The notes below the pieces were generated by a model. It was not told where the DNA came from and ran no database searches. It saw nothing but the letters and a program-made list of their open reading frames with translations. Position numbers and translations under genes: made by a program. Positions 1 to 10,134 of a stretch of 64,000 nt of DNA are shown here, piece after piece; position 1 is the first letter of the stretch, and each line of letters opens with the position of its first letter. The stretch is from assembly GCA_963576735.1 (NCBI GenBank), contig OY755178.1, positions 14,198,001 to 14,262,000 of the forward strand, written 5' to 3'. This DNA is from Bedellia somnulentella (Eukaryota; Arthropoda; Insecta; Lepidoptera; Bedelliidae).

Positions 1-135
1 TATACGTGATCTTTTCTTCTTCATACTTCGGACACCTGATTTGTGGGCACACTCTCTATTTGGTCCAAATGTGTCCTCTGAGGTCATCCTTTACTAGCAT
101 TGACTTCCACATTAGCTCTATAGATCATAATTACG
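1..135 (-). mobile_element. LINE-B 3'-region fragment
   Basis: Read on the minus strand this matches the C-terminal coding part of LINE-B (compare 53940-54050): the GRPRR-THLDQI-like segment, the VLKKAGVRSMKNK-like segment and the start of the basic tail. It is cut by the window edge and degenerate, with no intact frame. Confidence 0.75.
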
Positions 136-154
136 ACATTAATAATCATAAAAA

Positions 155-402
155 GCTGTGTAGTGTCGGCTTAGAATAGCACTACCCCATTTCTTCCGGT
201 GGGTGTACGTAAGAGGCGACTAACGGACTTTGGGCTTTTTAAGGGATTTTAGGGCGATGCGGTTGGAGACCCATCACCAACAACCTTTGTACTACCATCT
301 TTTCCCCACTCAACTTCCAAAAGTGGCTGAGGAATTTGTTATTTCTCAGCTCTGGCTACCCTTTTTAGGTTTTATTGCCGTGAGTATATGTATGTATGTA
401 TG
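155..402 (+). mobile_element. SINE-A, full length
   Basis: Non-coding retroposon. It starts with GCTGTGTAGTGTCGGC and ends in the stem-loop-like 3' block, then CGTGAGTATATG and a (TATG)n tail. The direct repeat TAATCATAAA at 143-152 and 403-412 is a target-site duplication, so this is a LINE-mobilised insertion. GGCTTAG (about 168) and GGTTGGAGACC (261-271) resemble pol III A and B boxes; the B-like box has one mismatch to GGTTCGANNCC. Pol III origin is inference. Confidence 0.85.
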
Positions 403-412
403 TAATCATAAA

Positions 413-959
413 CAAACAATGGAATCCCTCGAATACAAAGAATAGCACAACAAAGAATAATAGAACGATATTAGTTCAACAGTTGAAAGTGAGAGTAGAA
501 ACTCAGCGTTTAGCCGAAGAATTGAATTAAATTGGTATAATGGTAGACGGCACGTGATGCGGAATGATTGATCACAATGGATCTGTTTCCATTTCAAACG
601 GACGCATTGTTGGAACAGTAAACCTACTATTACTTCAATCATCCGCTTCGACATTTTGTACTCAAGATTATTTACTTATATATGGGTTGAAATAGAGAAG
701 GAAGAAAGAGAGAGTATCAAACGTGGATATGTTTTTAAATATGTTAACGATTTTTTATTACCAGTGATTTCTATATTTATCCTCGATTTCCTACATTTGT
801 AACTTATTTCCTTCATTACTTAGGCAGGTATTGAAAATATAATCAATAAAACACATAAGTTTATAAAACTCGACCACCACTGGTCTTTACGCTCGGCAAA
901 ACAAGATCAGTAATGATACTCTAACCAAAACGTTCATTCCGCCTGTCCTTCTTTAATAT
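413..959. other. unassigned AT-rich DNA
   Basis: No repeat or gene recognised. An 82-codon minus-strand frame at 406-654 has no family features and partly overlaps the SINE-A flank; I treat it as chance. Confidence 0.5.
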
Positions 960-1265
960 ATCTTTAATTGCCGGCAATTTAGGCGCATTAATTTCGTTGT
1001 TTTTCATCAATTTGAAAAATATGCGAAGAGCAGCCCACGCGCTTGCAATTTCATATATTACCGTAATTTGCTATCGGGAGCCATTTGCGGAATCAATTTA
1101 CCGCGAGTTTTGTTAGCAAACAATTTGTAAGCGAATCTCTATAGTTATGAATATATTGCGGAGGGAACAAAGATGTAATTTCATCAAAAATCTTGGGAAC
1201 CCTTGCCTCTCATTCCAATTGAATTAGCAAATATTTTTCGCGATTTTTAACGTCAAATTAGGCAG
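960..1265. promoter_or_regulatory. candidate regulatory patch
   Basis: Unlike its surroundings this stretch has balanced composition and no repeat similarity elsewhere in the window. It is rich in homeodomain-like cores (TTAATTT, AATTAG, CAATTT) and TTGCGG/TTTGCGG words. No coding frame crosses it. Enhancer-like function is inference only. Confidence 0.2.
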
Positions 1266-1910
1266 CCAGTGTAAATGTAAATCATCCACAAAACAGAAAA
1301 TATTGATTGCCTTGTTACGTATATACAAATTATAACTCAAATGTAATACATGGCAAAAAGTAACTAATATATTTTCTTTACCTTTTTAAGTACCTACAAC
1401 TTTTCTCAAACAGGTGCCACATAAAATATTGCTCAAAGGACAATATTACCTTTCTTAATACGATGTCTCTTAATGAACATATTTGTAATCAAATGTCTAC
1501 ACATATGTGGAGGATATAATGATAGATAGAAACACAAGAAACATTTGTCTTTTTCCTCTTTCCTCGTAGACGCTGCATCTCTTTGATACCTATTTAATTA
1601 TATACTCTTACAAACGATTCACAGACTAATGATGATGAGCGTAAGACTATCTAACTGGCACAATAGAGGTTCATTAATGTGACCACACGTGTAGGGGCAC
1701 ACATTATTTTATAAGTTCCTGGCAATGTCTTATCATTTATTGGTACAATAGCTAAAATAATTTCATTGTGTTCGTCTTTGAGATAAATAAATATATGGTG
1801 ACAATTAACACTTTCAGATTTTAAGAAAAACTTAGAGTGACAACTCGAAACCTTTCCCTGCAGTTAGCTAACGCTTTACCTGACACTCGTAACAACGATC
1901 GTAAGTACAC
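1266..1910. other. unassigned AT-rich DNA
   Basis: No open frame of note, no repeat recognised. Confidence 0.5.
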
Positions 1911-1913
1911 TAA

Positions 1914-2129
1914 GGGCCAGTTTTTTGATCCGGAGTTAAAAATATAACCATTTGTTACATTGACTATAGCTCAATGTCTAACCAGTAGTCAAATCGTAAA
2001 TCCATTTTGGTTCGATATTTGACATTAGTTACTCTAACCACGGGTCAAAAAATGCATTTTACTGATATCTAACTAATAGTTACGATATTTAACAAATTGT
2101 TGAGTTAACCACGGATCAAAAACTGGCCC
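1914..2129. mobile_element. Harbinger-type MITE, 216 bp
   Basis: The ends are inverted: GGGCCAGTTTTTTGATCCG on the left matches the complement of the right end with one indel and continues into GTTAA-type sequence, giving arms of roughly 27 bp. It is flanked by TAA at 1911-1913 and 2130-2132, the 3-bp TWA duplication expected of PIF/Harbinger. There is no transposase frame, so it is non-autonomous. Confidence 0.75.
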
Positions 2130-2278
2130 TAAGTAAAATGATTAAACTTAGGTAATAAAATTATTGATTGTATTAAAACCGACCCATGTTAGGTACAATG
2201 AACTAACTAATTGCAGTTTTTTCCATTGATTTGGAGTTAGATATTTTTTGAGTAATATGGAGGAATCACGGATAATAA

Positions 2279-2417
2279 CTATGAAGAATGAAAGAGCATG
2301 TTTGAGAAGATTGATGAATGTAAACGAAGCTAGAGAGGTTTGTCAGGATCGTACAAAGTGGCGATCGATAGTCTCTACCTACCCTAATCGGAACTGACGG
2401 CGTGAGTATATGTATGG
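2279..2417 (+). mobile_element. LINE-B 3' end
   Basis: 5'-truncated copy. It carries the KNKRACMKRLMDVNEAREVCQDRTK-type terminal coding block, then CTACCC-loop-GG, GACGGCGTGAGTATATG and a short TATG tail. It is intact enough to read through to the normal stop region. Confidence 0.85.
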
Positions 2418-3094
2418 ATAATAATGCCAATATTTTTTATTGATAATATCTAAAAAAACTAATCGTTCTGTTACCAGACGATTACCTCATCAAATTAAAT
2501 TAAAATCTAATTCAATTTTATTTAAATATGATCTGAGATTGAGATTAAACATAATGAATTCTGTTCCAACATTTGTCTGGCACGTATTGTAGCGACCTAG
2601 ATGTTTTATATCTCGATTCAATTACGTATAATTCGATATAACTTCTCCTTTCGTCTAGACACTATCTCCATGTTTGCGGTTTCAAGATATTTAAATTTCA
2701 CAACTATTAATTTAGAAAATTTCAATCTGAGAAAAAATATTCAGTCAGTGAAAACGGTTCAACTACCTTAAGTGTTGAGACACAACAATATTTCAAAATT
2801 ATCAGGCATTATAGTTAGTTATATAAAATTATTAAATTAAACATATCTCAAATTGACACTCGTTATGTATCAGCGATAATTCTAACAGAATTTCCAGTGT
2901 TATATGGATTTGCGTAGATGAACGATAAGGGCAGTTTTTCCAATAGCTGAGTGCGGATTTATTAACTGTAAATATTTGAGCAACTCGCACATTTGTCTTA
3001 AATCTTGATTAAATGTATTTTTTAGACCAGGCTAGTTTACTCGTATCGCCTATATAAAATAATACCCTGTGTAAAGCGTAAAAAATAACAAAGT
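2418..3094. other. unassigned AT-rich DNA
   Basis: No gene, repeat or inverted structure recognised. Confidence 0.5.
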
Positions 3095-3425
3095 AGAGTG
3101 CCCCGTCTCCGCGCATTGTTCTCGCACGCATCATGTTTCCAACATTGCAAGAAGGATATAAACATTCTCATCTTTCAACATTGATTGACTTAATTTTGAT
3201 ATAAAGAGTAATTGCCGCGAGATATAACATAAAATGTTCGCTCCGAGCGCGTTTAATTGCACATAAAGCTAGCCGACGAGCAAGGGACGTCTTTATTCGA
3301 GGCGCCAATAAAAATGCCCTTTTTCTAAAGCTCAGAACGGCCACCGCTACGAATAGCCCTGATAATAATCAGATAACTGCAAAAGTCGGAGCCTGATTTA
3401 ATTATGAAGATTAATTTCATACGAT
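3095..3425. promoter_or_regulatory. candidate regulatory patch
   Basis: Single-copy sequence of mixed composition with CAATAAA/TTTATTC words (Hox-like), clustered GATAA/TAATCAGATAA words (GATA-like) and several CpG-containing segments. No coding frame crosses it. The call rests only on composition and motif density. Confidence 0.2.
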
Positions 3426-3433
3426 ACGTCTTG

Positions 3434-3703
3434 TTACAACGTCACAATTGAGCTAATGGCGATTTCACAGGGCTCCTGCTTTATGCATTTTAAATTAATA
3501 CACCGCATTGTTTCGTGTTTGTTTGCGATGAGAATCTGAATTGAAAGTTGTTCACATTTATTAATTTTTGTTGATACCGCTTCTGACAATGTTGTCTCAT
3601 TTTGAAAATTAATGACCCTTTCTTTTAAAAGGTGAACCATGTACCAGGCAACGAACGAAGCAAAAATAAGAAAAATGTATATCATCGCACTAATCAGCAT
3701 CAT
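3434..3703 (-). other. short ORF of doubtful meaning, 89 codons
   Basis: It opens with two ATG codons and a hydrophobic first 27 residues (ISAMIYIFLIFASFVAWYMV) that could form a signal anchor; the remainder is unremarkable and has four dispersed Cys. AT-rich DNA readily encodes such hydrophobic stretches. There is no family match I recognise and no splice signals I would defend. Probably chance. Confidence 0.12.
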
Positions 3704-3960
3704 CTTTTAAATGATAATGAACAAGTAACCGTATAGAAGCCGTTAAACCGTAGTTCTTTGTTTCAACTTAATTTATTTAAGTAGTGTTGACGAGACTAAG
3801 AAGGCAAAACGTCTTGTACTGCTATGAAAAAAACGCTCCAAATCTTATATGCAAAATGTACACACAAAGAATATCGGTCAAGCAAAATCGATGTCATTTC
3901 TATTTCAAGTAACAATTCTTTGAGTTCACAACAGGTTGCCAGTCAATGTGGATTAAGCGA

Positions 3961-4110
3961 GTATAAATAGCAGGGTCAACGACCGGCCTCCATGCGGCCT
4001 TCACCACGCGCCATGGCCGCCGACGCCGCGCCGCCGCCACGCCACCGTGCCAATACGCTTTGTCAGTATAAGCAACCTTACAGTTTTAACCGTAGACCGT
4101 AGCTTTTGGG
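3961..4110 (+). promoter_or_regulatory. TATA box followed by GC-rich ORF start; candidate core promoter
   Basis: TATAAATA at 3962-3969 is followed by an abruptly GC-rich segment (about 3980-4055). Within it an ATG at 4013 in GCCATGG context opens a frame rich in Ala, Pro and Arg, which ends after about 30 codons at TAG near 4100. A TATA box 50 bp ahead of a good Kozak ATG is the geometry of a short 5' leader. It could be a first exon, but no strong splice donor is visible. Confidence 0.25.
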
Positions 4111-5794
4111 AAATCCTCTCAGTTAGTTTGATTAAGGACTTTTATTTTCAGTTTATTGATTATAAAATAAATTTGTCATAATATATATTATGGTTATAGC
4201 TATTTATTATCAAGGAAAGTTCTATAAGAAGTTCTGCATTTTCTGAATTCTCATACTAGTTTTGATTTTTTTTAAATTTATTATCTTATTATCTGAGTTG
4301 TAAAACACATTTCATTTATTTAAAATTTGATAATTTGCGTGTTTTAAGTTTTGTTTTCACATCCCTCCCTATTAAATTCTGTATATGAGTATAATATATC
4401 TGCAATTCTACATTTTTCTAAACATTTTTCAGATACATCTACAGTTTTATTCTTTGCTGGGATTGGCAACACTGCTCGACACTCTTACGAGTAAACGATA
4501 TGCAACAGACAAATCAACGATGAATTGAACCGCAACCTAATGAGGCGCAATAATATCAACGCATCTTTTTGCTCAATACTTTTTTCACATTTAAATATAG
4601 AACGACTTTAAAGTGTTCTTGATTGGACGCGTACGTATTAAGTTTCAATTGTCTTCTACTGATTCAATGGATGATTAAATTTTATTGTCATTGTTATTGA
4701 TTCACCGTAAGTTAAACGTTTACAAAGAGAGGCCTACAAAACAATATCTATACCATAAATTTTGAAATAAACTATTTTCAAGCGACCGCAATACGAAGCA
4801 CAATGAATACCAACTACTCCATTTATTTCAATGCAAATATTCTCTTAAATAGCTCACTGATACAAACAAACCATTTCATAAATATAGTAACAATGCCTTG
4901 TATGTATTTGATCCCGCTACAACTCTTTCTCTCAAATGATTTAGCAGTGGCGCTAATTATTTCATAAGGGTGTGTACACTTTAATTTATTCTGATAATGT
5001 TTGGAATATTGAGCATTGCGATTGTGAGCATAAATGTTTTTTTCTAATATCACCTTTTCTTTATTTTCAAATAAAACACATTAACCAAAGTAATAAATTG
5101 TACTTTAAAACAGTATATTATCAAAACGTAAAAAAATCTAGAATTAAATTAAATTTTAATAAAAAAAATAACCTTTAGTTACAGCAGCATTAAATAAAAA
5201 ACTAAAACTGAACTAAATAGCCAGATATAAAAGAAATGCCCATCACTTGATGTAGAACACTAAAATAATATATGAAAGTTTTAAAAACATAGTCAGCCAC
5301 CGTTTAATATCTGGCAGCCGAAATGAAGATATAAAATAAATTATTCATAAGACTAAACTAATAAAACTTAATAGTTTTACTATCTTAACAATGATCAAAG
5401 TAATCTCAAATCTTAATTAATTATAGTCTGTTTGGCTCTAGTACTCGTATTCAGAAGATAAAAGTCATTACAAGCAATTCGCACTTCGAAAACTGTTAGA
5501 ACTATTTCAATTACAATAACAATGAAAAACGAAATTTCTCATCTATGCATATTCATAGCTGTTAAGTGAGTTAATTTAGATGTCATTATTAAGTAGTTTC
5601 GTTTAAATTCAGAACATTGGTCACTAAATGCGCTTTGAGTCTAAAAATATTGAATGTGATCAAAACGTAAATTTTCTTCAATTCTCTTATCTTTGTCACT
5701 CAATAAAGGACAACACAAAATTATCATATATATTTTAGTCCTGTTTACTATTTGTAATATAAAATTCAATAACAAGTTATTAATTTAGGTTATT
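4111..5794. other. unassigned AT-rich DNA
   Basis: Chance-length frames only (68-76 codons, overlapping on opposite strands around 4823-5178). A more balanced patch at about 4475-4640 contains AACCGCA and a cluster of ATCAACG words but no gene. Confidence 0.5.
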
Positions 5795-5795
5795 A

Positions 5796-5950
5796 AGTGA
5801 TTATGGGCTATGCAGACCCATCACCCACCATCCTTTATTTCACCATCTTTTTCCCACTCAACTTTCAAAAGTGGGTAAACAATTTCTAATTCTGAAGCTC
5901 TACCTACCCTATCTTGGGATTCACCTCCGTGTGTATATGCAAGTATATAT
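5796..5950 (+). mobile_element. SINE-A, 5'-truncated and degenerate
   Basis: Retains the GCAGACCCATCACC, CCACTCAACTTTCAAAAGTGG and TACCCTATCTTGGGATT blocks of SINE-A and a decayed CCGTGTGTATATG tail. The 5' third is missing. Confidence 0.75.
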
Positions 5951-6483
5951 GCATAATAGGTTAATTTGTTAATTACGCAGTGCATGTAAAGATGTTTTTT
6001 CCGGAAGACGTGATTGACGTGCACCGATGAATTTAATTTGTTTTTAATTCATTGCACTGCATAGCTCATACGGTTTTATCAAGACATTTATGCATGAAGA
6101 GTTTTGTACAAAAATATCAAATTACCGAGCAAATGTTTATTACAAAACTCATTGGTGTGTAAATAACTAATTGGATAATATTAAACCAACTGCATGTTAT
6201 GGCTTATTTTATTTTTATTATAGACTTTTGTTAAACATTGAATGTTTCGTGCTGGAGTTAATTTGCTTATCAACGTATTGGATTCCTTCCAGTCACTGTA
6301 GTAAATTATTAAGTGAAACAATTAACCACGACGCTTATCGATCAGAATAAATGCATTTTTCATGATTAGCCGGTCTCAAATATTTTTTGATGCGGAAAGT
6401 AAACTTAGGACTAAAACACTGTTAAATATTTGTGTATAAGTAAAATGTCTCTTATTGTATTGATACAATTAATATAAAAGAGT
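5951..6483. other. unassigned AT-rich DNA
   Basis: No gene or repeat recognised. Confidence 0.5.
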
Positions 6484-6652
6484 TAAGAACGAGGCGTCCA
6501 TAGTATAAAGATTATTAAAGCATTTATGAAAAGAATGACGGCTGTGGATGAAGCTAAAGAGGTTTACCAGGATCGTACAAAGTGGCGATTTATAGTCTCC
6601 GCCTATCCCATGGGGAACAAATGGCGCGTGAGTATATGTATGTAGGTACATG
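6484..6652 (+). mobile_element. LINE-B 3' end, degenerate
   Basis: Matches the GVRSMKNK through YPNGN coding end of LINE-B with substitutions and a small insertion in the stem-loop (CCTATCCCATGGGGAAC). It ends GTGAGTATATGTATG. Confidence 0.8.
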
Positions 6653-7067
6653 TGTCAATTTTAACATGTGTGTTAGTAGTTATTTTATGTATTTTTTCAT
6701 TTTAATTATGATATGGAGATTTCATTTGCGACTGGAAGAATTTCGCCTTTAAATTAAAACTAGTCTGGACATTGTATACTGATTCTGTCATTATTTGCAA
6801 CCACACTATCGGCAAATTATATGATAAGAGTAATCTTTATTCATGACACATTTGAGTCCCGTTCTTTGATTTTTCTTGACTGATACATGTTCTTATTTGC
6901 AGTTTATATGATAATTTCAATCACGTACATCAGTGGGATGAAATCATGATATAAGATAGTAAAGACAGGATGGGATGAGAACTTTACGGCTTAAGTTAGT
7001 ATGGCGCCATAAAGATGAATGTAGCCTCGGTAAGCATCCTTTCAGTTCCAAAAATAAGCAGCCCCCG

Positions 7068-7192
7068 TAGCATGAGGTGTGTGAGAGCGAGTATGTCATA
7101 TGAGAAGTGAGATACTGACAGTTTTTGTATGAGCAATCTGTCAATTTCTGACTTCTTATGTGACATACTCGCTCTCACAAGCCTCATGCTAC
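7068..7192. mobile_element. palindromic MITE, 125 bp
   Basis: Inverted arms of about 42 bp (7068-7109 and 7151-7192) begin GTAGCATGAGG and share TGTGAGAGCGAGTATGTCA. They differ at a few positions and flank about 41 bp of spacer. No clear target-site duplication was seen, so the superfamily is not assigned. Confidence 0.65.
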
Positions 7193-7550
7193 TAGTGCTG
7201 GTTGGTATACGCTGGTTTTATCTCCTTTATCCCCATTGCAGGCTAGATAATGCTGCTCTGAATATTACTATTGAGACATAGACCTAACCTCGGTTTCGAC
7301 CATAAATAGGACTACTGGCTAAAATAGGGTAAATTTTGCAACGAATAATGATAGTAAATAATAGGTCAGCAATAGTAGCAAAACTAAATTAAGGGTACAC
7401 ATATCACATTAGAAAATACAATTGATTTCTCATAAAGATACCTTTTAGGAACACGATTAGCTCCTCTATGAAAAGAAGATAAATTTATAACCAAGTGATT
7501 CTTGAGTAATTACGATATTTAAAAACTATTGATTTTGATAACTAAGTAAA
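7193..7550. other. unassigned AT-rich DNA
   Basis: Nothing recognised. Confidence 0.45.
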
Positions 7551-7677
7551 ATATACATACATACATACATATACTCACGGCTTTAAATCCCTGGAGGGGT
7601 AAGGGGTAGCCAGAGCTAAGGAATCGGAAAATCCTCAGCCACTTTTGGAAAGTAAGTGGGGAAAAGATGGTAAAATA
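7551..7677 (-). mobile_element. SINE-A 3' half
   Basis: (CATA)n, TATACTCACGGC, a duplicated AGGGGTA in the stem-loop block, then CCACTTTTGGAAAG and GGGGAAAAGATGG. The 5' half is absent, as expected of 5' truncation during reverse transcription. Confidence 0.85.
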
Positions 7678-8104
7678 TATTTAAAATCAATAGTACTATT
7701 TGTCTCTGAACCATAAAAATCGCTCATCTGACTGGTTAGCCACTTTTACGTGGGCAGGATGCCATATACGATGTACAATTAAGTTTTACTTTATTGATTC
7801 AATTTACAAGTCGCGGTCACAGTAGCTCGTTTACTACGAATTATTTCTCATTGACGCCTTTCATACTTAGTGGACTGATAATTGGTAAAAGAGAATATGC
7901 ATATTCGAAAACCGGAGTAACTAGTAAGTGATGTGTTAAATGATGGATAATTTTATTACAGCAAGTGTTATTACCGTCTCGTCAGATAATTTACATAAGT
8001 AAATGTAATTTGTAAAAAGCAGTGGTTAAATTCATTGGATTTGGCACCTGCCTTTTTTAGATGGACTATGGTTTGCATGATATGTGGATCTGTATAAGAA
8101 TGTT
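7678..8104. other. unassigned AT-rich DNA
   Basis: No gene or repeat recognised. Confidence 0.45.
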
Positions 8105-8350
8105 ACTCAAACTCAACGTTTAACTAAACTCAAATATTCACGCCGTATATCCCCGAAGGGGTTGGTAGAGGTACTAATGCTTCTGGACCTCACGAGATAT
8201 TGTCACCTGGTGAACTTCATTGTCATTGTTAGAAGGGTCACGCGCTGTGAATCGCCTAAAAAGTGGAAATTGGTCAGCGTACCCACGACATTTCTTACGA
8301 TATTATCTCCCGCCGTTAACAACCTTGATAAATTAACTACACATTACAAT
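8105..8350 (-). mobile_element. SINE-C with internal deletion, lacking head
   Basis: On the minus strand: the middle block containing AATTTATCAAGGTTGTTAACGG, then a shortened central part, TGTTCACCAGGTGACAA-like sequence, CAACCCCTTCGGGGATA, CGGCGTGAA and an AGTTTGAGTTTG-type tail. The tRNA-related head is missing. Confidence 0.75.
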
Positions 8351-8818
8351 TATTAACTTACATAAATTTAACGTTAAGAAATAGTATTTTTTATGTAACT
8401 TTATCAGCCTGTCAATAATATGCTTCCCTTATTTAGACCGTAATTTAAAATAGAACGTTTTTTTAAAGGAGTTGTTGATTTATTGTGTTGTTTTACTATT
8501 TGGCTTAGTATCTTATATCTTACTTATGTTGATTTATTTAAGTATTCAAATAAGATACAATCACGAATTTATTTTGCAGCTTGCATGATTTAGTAGAACA
8601 TGTTAAAAGATTTGTGAATTCACACTTGTAAACAAAAATAAAGAGAGTTTTTGAATAAATCACTCACTGCAAATTGCAGTATGCAACTTGAATAATTTAT
8701 CAGATTTTACTTGAAGGTGCGAAAATAAATTGGCATAATGAGGAGCCACAACTTTATCGCCTCTTCATGATTCATGTATTTTTATGCGATTTCGCGCAAA
8801 GTTCGATTACCATGATTT
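8351..8818. other. unassigned AT-rich DNA
   Basis: Nothing recognised. Confidence 0.45.
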
Positions 8819-8991
8819 ACATACTTACAGCTATACATCCATTAAAAGATTCTAAAATAAATGTTCTTGATGATGGGTCTCCGAGCGCATCTTCCAAAAA
8901 TCACTTAAAAGCCCTAATAACCTTAGTCGCCCCTTACGAACACCCACGGGCAGTAATGGGGTAGTGCTGTTCTAAGGCAACAATACATAGC
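8819..8991 (-). mobile_element. SINE-A with internal deletion
   Basis: The 3' tail block (ACATACTTACAGCTATACATCC) is joined directly to the AAAAGAT..AAAATAAA block, skipping the stem-loop to CCACTTTTGG part. The 5' half is complete to AATACATAGC. Confidence 0.75.
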
Positions 8992-9216
8992 TACCATATA
9001 AAACCACAAATCAAATTGTGAGATTTAACCCATCGATTGCAATATTGTTCATTCATGAAAGTTGTTGGTAGATTAATATAGTAATACTCACGATTAAAAG
9101 AGGGAGTAGGTGTTATTTTTAAAGCGAATTTGTAGATAGTTTAAATATTTATGTGATTAATAAATAAAGGAAAGAAAACTTTCGACACAACCGAGGATCG
9201 ACTAAAAGTGTAAAAG

Positions 9217-9422
9217 AAACAAAGGATAATTTATTTGAGAGTGTGCTCAAAAAGGCTGGCGTCCGAAGTATGAAGAATAAAAGAGCATATGTGAAAAGAT
9301 TTATGGATGTAAACGAAGCTAGAGAGGTTTGTCAGGATCGTACGAAGTGGCGATCAATAATCTCTGCCTACCCCAATGGGAACTAATGGCGTGAGTATAT
9401 GTATGTATGTAAACAAAGGATA
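9217..9422 (+). mobile_element. LINE-B insertion with 12-bp target-site duplication
   Basis: The 182-bp insert (9229-9410) is the 3' end of LINE-B, from the VLKKAGVRS block to (TATG)n. It is flanked by AAACAAAGGATA at 9217-9228 and 9411-9422. The duplicated sequence belongs to SINE-D, so LINE-B landed inside an older SINE-D. The coding block reads to the family's final YPNGN and TAA without a stop. Confidence 0.9.
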
Positions 9423-9606
9423 GAAGAATTTCGCACTGGCAGCCATTGACACGGCGGCAGCTCAATTGGCAGAGCGACGGGGGCGTATACCCAAGTTCGC
9501 GGGTTCGATCCCCGCCTGTGTCGAAATTTTTCTTTCCATTATTTATTAGTAATAATCCCCACATGAGGTTTTCATGACCAAAAACGTTCAAATTATGTGA
9601 TTGTCG
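9423..9606 (+). mobile_element. SINE-D copy with tRNA-like module
   Basis: Continues the SINE-D interrupted by LINE-B. The tRNA-like part is at 9448-9523: acceptor GACACGG/CTGTGTC with one wobble, D-arm GCTC..GAGC, T-arm CGCGGG-TTCGATC-CCCGC. It is followed by TTTTTCTTTCC and AATAATCCCCACATGAGG. The anticodon arm has a 4-bp stem and 8-nt loop, unlike a functional tRNA. Remnants left of the LINE-B at about 9162-9216 also resemble SINE-D. Confidence 0.8.
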
Positions 9607-9898
9607 TTATAAAAAATATCGTTTGTTGAACCTCAGTTCCTTAAATATTACATCAGAAATAAAATACTACTTATATAAAATACTTAGATGTGATATTATA
9701 TCAGAAATATGGAGAGATGAACAAAGATACCATTCTTGGTAATGAGCTATCGTCGACTGTGTTGCAAATTTTTATGTCATATATTTGTAGGTTTTTCACA
9801 GTTCTGACACCTACACTATTGCAACTTTTGAAATAATCAGCAGCCGTAATGATCCGTACGAGTGCCGTAAGGTCAAACTTTTTTGGTACGGAACTCAA

Positions 9899-10134
9899 AA
9901 ATACATACATACATATACTAATAGCTATAAATCCTTAAAAGGGGTAGCCAGTACTTTGGAATAAGAAACTCCAAAAGATATAAAAGTTTGGAAGCTGAGT
10001 GGGGAAAAGATTGAAAAGTAAATGACTTTGGAGATGGGTCTCCAACCTTATCACCAAAAGTCATTTATAAAAACCCCAATACCCTAAGCTGCCTCTTACG
10101 AACGGGAAGAAATGAGGTAGTGCTATTATAAGCC
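9899..10134 (-). mobile_element. SINE-A, degenerate near full length
   Basis: (CATA)n tail on the left, AAAAGGGGTAGCCAG, GGGGAAAAGAT, GATGGGTCTCCAACC and AATGAGGTAGTGCTATT are preserved. Several indels are present, and the tail-proximal CTCACGG has decayed to CTAATAG. Confidence 0.8.

Noticed and set aside
9319..9591. Minus-strand 90-codon protein (also 51902-52165)
   Set aside because: Antisense translation of the SINE-D tRNA-like module; GYTPPSLCQLS is the tRNA complement.
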